Origin: Leisingera caerulea DSM 24564
GTDB lineage: Bacteria > Pseudomonadota > Alphaproteobacteria > Rhodobacterales > Rhodobacteraceae
Reading direction: 5' to 3'
DNA: 64,000 nucleotides
NCBI RefSeq assembly: GCF_000473325.1
Contig: NZ_AXBI01000001.1
Coordinates: forward strand, 100,357-164,356
The notes under the pieces are model-generated. The model saw only the letters and a list, made by a program, of their open reading frames with translations, was not told the origin of the DNA and did no database searches. The translations under genes were made by a program, and so were the position numbers. Below, in pieces: positions 61,123 to 64,000 of the stretch; position 1 is the first letter of the stretch, and each line of letters starts with the position of its first letter.

Positions 61123-61616
61123 CCAAAGACGACACGCACCCGGTGCGCTTCACCCTGAACGGCCGGCCCGTATCTGTCCGGGTGTCCCCGCGTACGCTTC
61201 TGACGGATGCCCTGCGCCACGAGATCGGCGCGACGGGCACCCATGTGGGATGCGAGCACGGTGTCTGCGGGGCCTGCACGGTGCAGGTGGACGGCGAGCC
61301 CGCCCGCGCGTGCCTGATGCTGGCCCAGCAGGCCGAGGGCTGCGCGATCCGTACGGTCGAGGGGCTGGGGAAGAGCGATGCGCTGACTCCGCTGCAAGAG
61401 GCCTTCCGCGAACATTTCGCGCTGCAATGCGGCTTCTGCACGGCGGGCATCCTGATGACGCTCGACGCGCTGTTTTCGCGCCAACCGGACGCGGAGGAAG
61501 ACACGATCCGCGAAGCGCTCTCGGGCCACCTGTGCCGCTGCACCGGCTATGCGCCCATCGTGCAGGCGGCGTTGGCCGCCCGTAACCGCATCAAGGGAGG
61601 ACCAATCGATGCTTGA
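61110..61616 (+). CDS. hmfC: Molybdenum hydroxylase 2Fe-2S subunit (HmfC-like)
   Basis: A 168-aa small subunit with eight cluster Cys. The plant-ferredoxin-type site is GCEHGVCGACTVQVDGEPAR with a following Cys, and the second cluster is LQCGFCTAGILMTLDALF plus GHLCRCTGYAPIVQAAL. It overlaps the FAD-subunit gene by 13 bp. The three subunits form the complete hydroxylase. Confidence 0.85.
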   Translation: MPRLTKDDTHPVRFTLNGRPVSVRVSPRTLLTDALRHEIGATGTHVGCEHGVCGACTVQVDGEPARACLMLAQQAEGCAIRTVEGLGKSDALTPLQEAFREHFALQCGFCTAGILMTLDALFSRQPDAEEDTIREALSGHLCRCTGYAPIVQAALAARNRIKGGPIDA

Positions 61617-63138
61617 CCTCGGAACCAGCTTTATCGCGTCCGTGGAACGCGACCCCGGCGCGATGGCAATCGCCGAAGGAGACCGGACGATCACCTATGC
61701 CGACTGGTACGGCCGAATCAGCGCGCTTGTCGATGCACTCGGCCAGATCGGGCTTGGCAAGGGCGACACGCTGGTCACGGCGATGCAGAACCGGTGGGAA
61801 AATGCCTCGCTGCATTGGGCGTGCCAGATCGCCGGGATCGTCATCACGCCCGTGAACTGGCGCGTCACCGCCGACGAGCTGGACTATGCGCTGCGCGACA
61901 GTGCGGCCCGCGTTCTGGTGCATGACGATGCCGCGTCCGAGGCGGTGGCCGGATCGGCACTTGCGCCGGGCCTCAACGTGCTGCCGCTCGGCGGCGATCA
62001 GGGCCTTGCCGCGATGCTGGCAGGCCGTGCCGCCGATGCGGTGCCGCAGGCCGGCGCCGACGATCTGTCGGTCATGCTTTACACATCCGGCACGACCTCG
62101 AAGCCCAAGGGCGTGCCGCGCCGCCACCGGGCAGAACGGGCCGCGGCCATCGCCCATGTGGCGCAGAACATGTACGGCCATGGCGAACGCACGCTGGGCG
62201 TCATGCCGCTCTATCACACCATGGGGATCCGGTCGCTCCTGTCGGCCAGCGTGATCGGCGGTGCCTTCGTCTGCCTGCCGCGGTTCGACGTGCCCGGCGC
62301 GCTTGCCGCGATCGAGCAGCATGCCGTAAGCAACCTCTATCTCGTGCCGACGCTCTATCACGACATCGTCCACCACACAGGATTCACGCCGGACCGGGTC
62401 GCCAGCGTGCGAAAGCTGGGCTTTGCCGGGGCGTCCATGACCGACGGTCTGTTGCAGAAACTGGCGGAGGCCTTCCAGCCCGAGCATTTCGTGAACCATT
62501 ACGGCTCTTCCGAGATCTACACGTTCTCCATCTGCCAGGACGCGGCGGCCAAACCCGGATCGGCGGGCCGCGCCGCGATCAACCAGCGCCTGCGAGTGGT
62601 GCCGCTGGGCAGCAGGGATGTCAGCCAGACCTGCGCACCCGGCGAAGAAGGCGAAATCGTCGCCTCCATGCAGGGTGATGAAGCCTTCGAGGGCTACTGG
62701 AACCGCCCTGAAGCGGACAGAAAGGCCATTCACGACGGCTGGTACTTCACCGGCGATTGCGGGCACTTCGACGAAGACGGCGATCTGTTCGTCACCGGCC
62801 GGGCCGATGACATGATCATCACCGGCGGCGAGAACGTCTCGCCTGTCGAGGTCGAAAGCTGCCTGTCGCTGCATCCCGCCGTGGCCGAGGTCGCCGTGGT
62901 CGGCCTGCCCGACGCTCGCTGGGGCAAGGTCGTGACCGCCTTCGTCAAGCGCGGCGGCGATGTCACCGAGGCCGACCTCGACGCCCATTGCCGCGGCTCG
63001 GAGCTGTCCAATTTCCGCCGCCCGCGCCGCTACGTCTTCGTGCGCGAAATCCCGAAATCCCCGGTCGGAAAACTCCTCCGACGCCTGCTTGTCGCGGGCG
63101 AATACGAGGTCGAACCGGCCGAGACCACCACTGCGTAA
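61609..63138 (+). CDS. hmfD: AMP-forming acyl-CoA synthetase (2-furoyl-CoA synthetase HmfD-like)
   Basis: A 509-aa ANL-superfamily ligase. The P-loop is MLYTSGTTSKPKGVPRRHRA. The hinge region TGDCGHFDEDGDLFVTGR is followed by DDMIITGGENVSPVEVESCL, and the catalytic Lys lies in KSPVGKLLRRLL. The ATG at 61609 overlaps the 2Fe-2S gene by 8 bp; an upstream frame start at 61549 lies inside it. It should form the CoA thioester that the hydroxylase attacks. Confidence 0.78.
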   Translation: MLDLGTSFIASVERDPGAMAIAEGDRTITYADWYGRISALVDALGQIGLGKGDTLVTAMQNRWENASLHWACQIAGIVITPVNWRVTADELDYALRDSAARVLVHDDAASEAVAGSALAPGLNVLPLGGDQGLAAMLAGRAADAVPQAGADDLSVMLYTSGTTSKPKGVPRRHRAERAAAIAHVAQNMYGHGERTLGVMPLYHTMGIRSLLSASVIGGAFVCLPRFDVPGALAAIEQHAVSNLYLVPTLYHDIVHHTGFTPDRVASVRKLGFAGASMTDGLLQKLAEAFQPEHFVNHYGSSEIYTFSICQDAAAKPGSAGRAAINQRLRVVPLGSRDVSQTCAPGEEGEIVASMQGDEAFEGYWNRPEADRKAIHDGWYFTGDCGHFDEDGDLFVTGRADDMIITGGENVSPVEVESCLSLHPAVAEVAVVGLPDARWGKVVTAFVKRGGDVTEADLDAHCRGSELSNFRRPRRYVFVREIPKSPVGKLLRRLLVAGEYEVEPAETTTA

Positions 63139-63158
63139 GTCCAGAGAAAGAAACCCAG

Positions 63159-63980
63159 ATGAAAGATACTCCGATGACCGAAACCATGACCTTCACCGAT
63201 CCGCGCCTCTCCGAACTCGACGGCTTCCACGTTCGGCTCGATGCCGAGAACGAGCGCGCCGACATCATCCTCGCGCGGCCGCCCTACAACGTGATCTCGA
63301 TGGGTGCCCGCGATCAGCTCCGCCTCGTCTTCGAGGCACTTGATGAAGATGACCGCGTGCGCATCATCGTCGTATGCGCCGAGGGCGAGCATTTCTCCTC
63401 GGGCGGCAATATCAAGGGCTTCCTCGAGGCCAGCCCCGAGCATGTCTCGCACCTCGCCTGGAACGTGGCGGCACCCGCGCGCTGCTCCAAGCCGGTGATC
63501 GCCGCAAATCGCGGCTACACCTTCGGGGTCGGCTTCGAGCTGTCGCTGGCCTGCGATTTCCGCATCGTGTCCGAGACCTGCCTCTATGCGCTGCCCGAAC
63601 AGAAGCTGGGACAGATACCCGGATCGGGTGGCTCCGCACGGTTGCAGAAAATCGTCGGCGTGACGCGCACGAAAGACATCGTCATGCGCTCAAAGCGAAT
63701 CAAGGGCCAGCAGGCGCTGGACTGGGGCATCGCCACCGAATGCGTGCCCGATGGTGATCTCGAACAGGCGGTGTCCGAACTTGTGAACGAACTCCGTGAA
63801 TTTTCACCCATGGCGCAACGCACCGCGAAGAAGCTGTTGAATGACACCGATGACGCTCTTCTCAGCACCGCGATCGAGATGGAAGGGCTGAACTACAGCC
63901 GCCTGCGTCAATCGGAGGATTTCCGCGAGGGCGTCGAGGCCTTTCACGCAAAGCGCAAGCCAGCGTTCACCGGCCGCTGA
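63159..63980 (+). CDS. hmfE: Enoyl-CoA hydratase/isomerase-family protein (2-oxoglutaroyl-CoA hydrolase HmfE-like)
   Basis: A 273-aa crotonase-fold protein. The oxyanion region is EGEHFSSGGNIKGFLEA, then NRGYTFGVGFELSLACDFRI and LGQIPGSGGSARLQKIVG. In furoate pathways a crotonase-family member acts after ring hydroxylation and opening. It follows the ligase by 20 bp with AGAGAAAG as a weak ribosome site. It is complete just before the window end, so further operon genes may follow. Confidence 0.72.
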   Translation: MKDTPMTETMTFTDPRLSELDGFHVRLDAENERADIILARPPYNVISMGARDQLRLVFEALDEDDRVRIIVVCAEGEHFSSGGNIKGFLEASPEHVSHLAWNVAAPARCSKPVIAANRGYTFGVGFELSLACDFRIVSETCLYALPEQKLGQIPGSGGSARLQKIVGVTRTKDIVMRSKRIKGQQALDWGIATECVPDGDLEQAVSELVNELREFSPMAQRTAKKLLNDTDDALLSTAIEMEGLNYSRLRQSEDFREGVEAFHAKRKPAFTGR

Positions 63981-64000
63981 GACGGCCACGCAACCAACAT

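Noticed and set aside
1..64000. CRISPR arrays, tRNA and rRNA genes
   Set aside because: No regularly spaced direct repeats or recognisable tRNA/rRNA sequences were seen on reading through.

Overview
The window looks like an accessory region (plasmid or genomic island) of an alphaproteobacterium of the Roseobacter/Rhodobacteraceae type. This is inferred from the high-GC coding style, the TRAP and Liv transporters, the IclR- and Lrp-linked catabolic operons, and the mix of IS21, IS6, ISL3, IS5, IS3, IS66, IS91 and IS110 relatives. No rRNA, tRNA or CRISPR array was recognised. About a third of the window is mobile DNA, mostly broken and nested, and it separates three catabolic blocks.

Layout. 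1-4.9 kb is an IS scrapyard: two damaged IS21 pieces, the C-terminal part of a large serine recombinase, a complete 809-bp IS6-family element and an ISL3 transposase tail. 4.9-20.9 kb is catabolic block 1. On the minus strand lie a MalT/LuxR-type regulator, an acetylpolyamine-deacetylase-like amidohydrolase, HyuA/HyuB-type ATP-dependent amidase subunits and a complete branched-chain-amino-acid-type ABC transporter. Divergently on the plus strand lie an aldehyde dehydrogenase, a DAO-family FAD oxidoreductase and a cupin. The layout suggests uptake and breakdown of a nitrogenous compound: opening of a cyclic amide, deacylation, amine oxidation and aldehyde oxidation.

21-37.7 kb: IS5 and IS6 remnants lead into two identical direct copies of an ISL3 element (22.3-24.0 and 36.0-37.7 kb). 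They bracket a 12-kb catabolic block 2: SDR, TRAP transporter, IclR regulator, thiolase, acyl-CoA ligase and a PPC/DUF296 protein, then a nearly intact IS6 copy with an amber codon, the stump of a flavin dehydrogenase, a pair of MaoC-like proteins (only one with the catalytic Asp/His) and a second acyl-CoA ligase. This resembles CoA-dependent side-chain degradation of a carboxylic acid, with one step destroyed by the IS6 event.

37.7-45.3 kb: an intact IS3 element, split IS110 pieces and a large inverted duplication. Its arms are about 1.6 kb and carry a secreted 159-aa protein and a secreted Sel1-repeat protein; they face each other across an IS91-type integrase/transposase fragment. 45.5-53.3 kb: a small regulator plus membrane protein, an aromatic-amino-acid-decarboxylase-like enzyme, an IS3 element, a small membrane protein, a tyrosine recombinase and an IS110 element.

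53.3-64 kb: a Zn alcohol dehydrogenase followed by a proC stump, a divergent Lrp regulator, IS66 debris, an AraC regulator and then an overlapping five-gene operon: molybdenum hydroxylase large, FAD and 2Fe-2S subunits, acyl-CoA synthetase and enoyl-CoA-hydratase-family protein. Its gene order matches the 2-furoate operon hmfABCDE. The large subunit carries a C-terminal CoxG-like domain.
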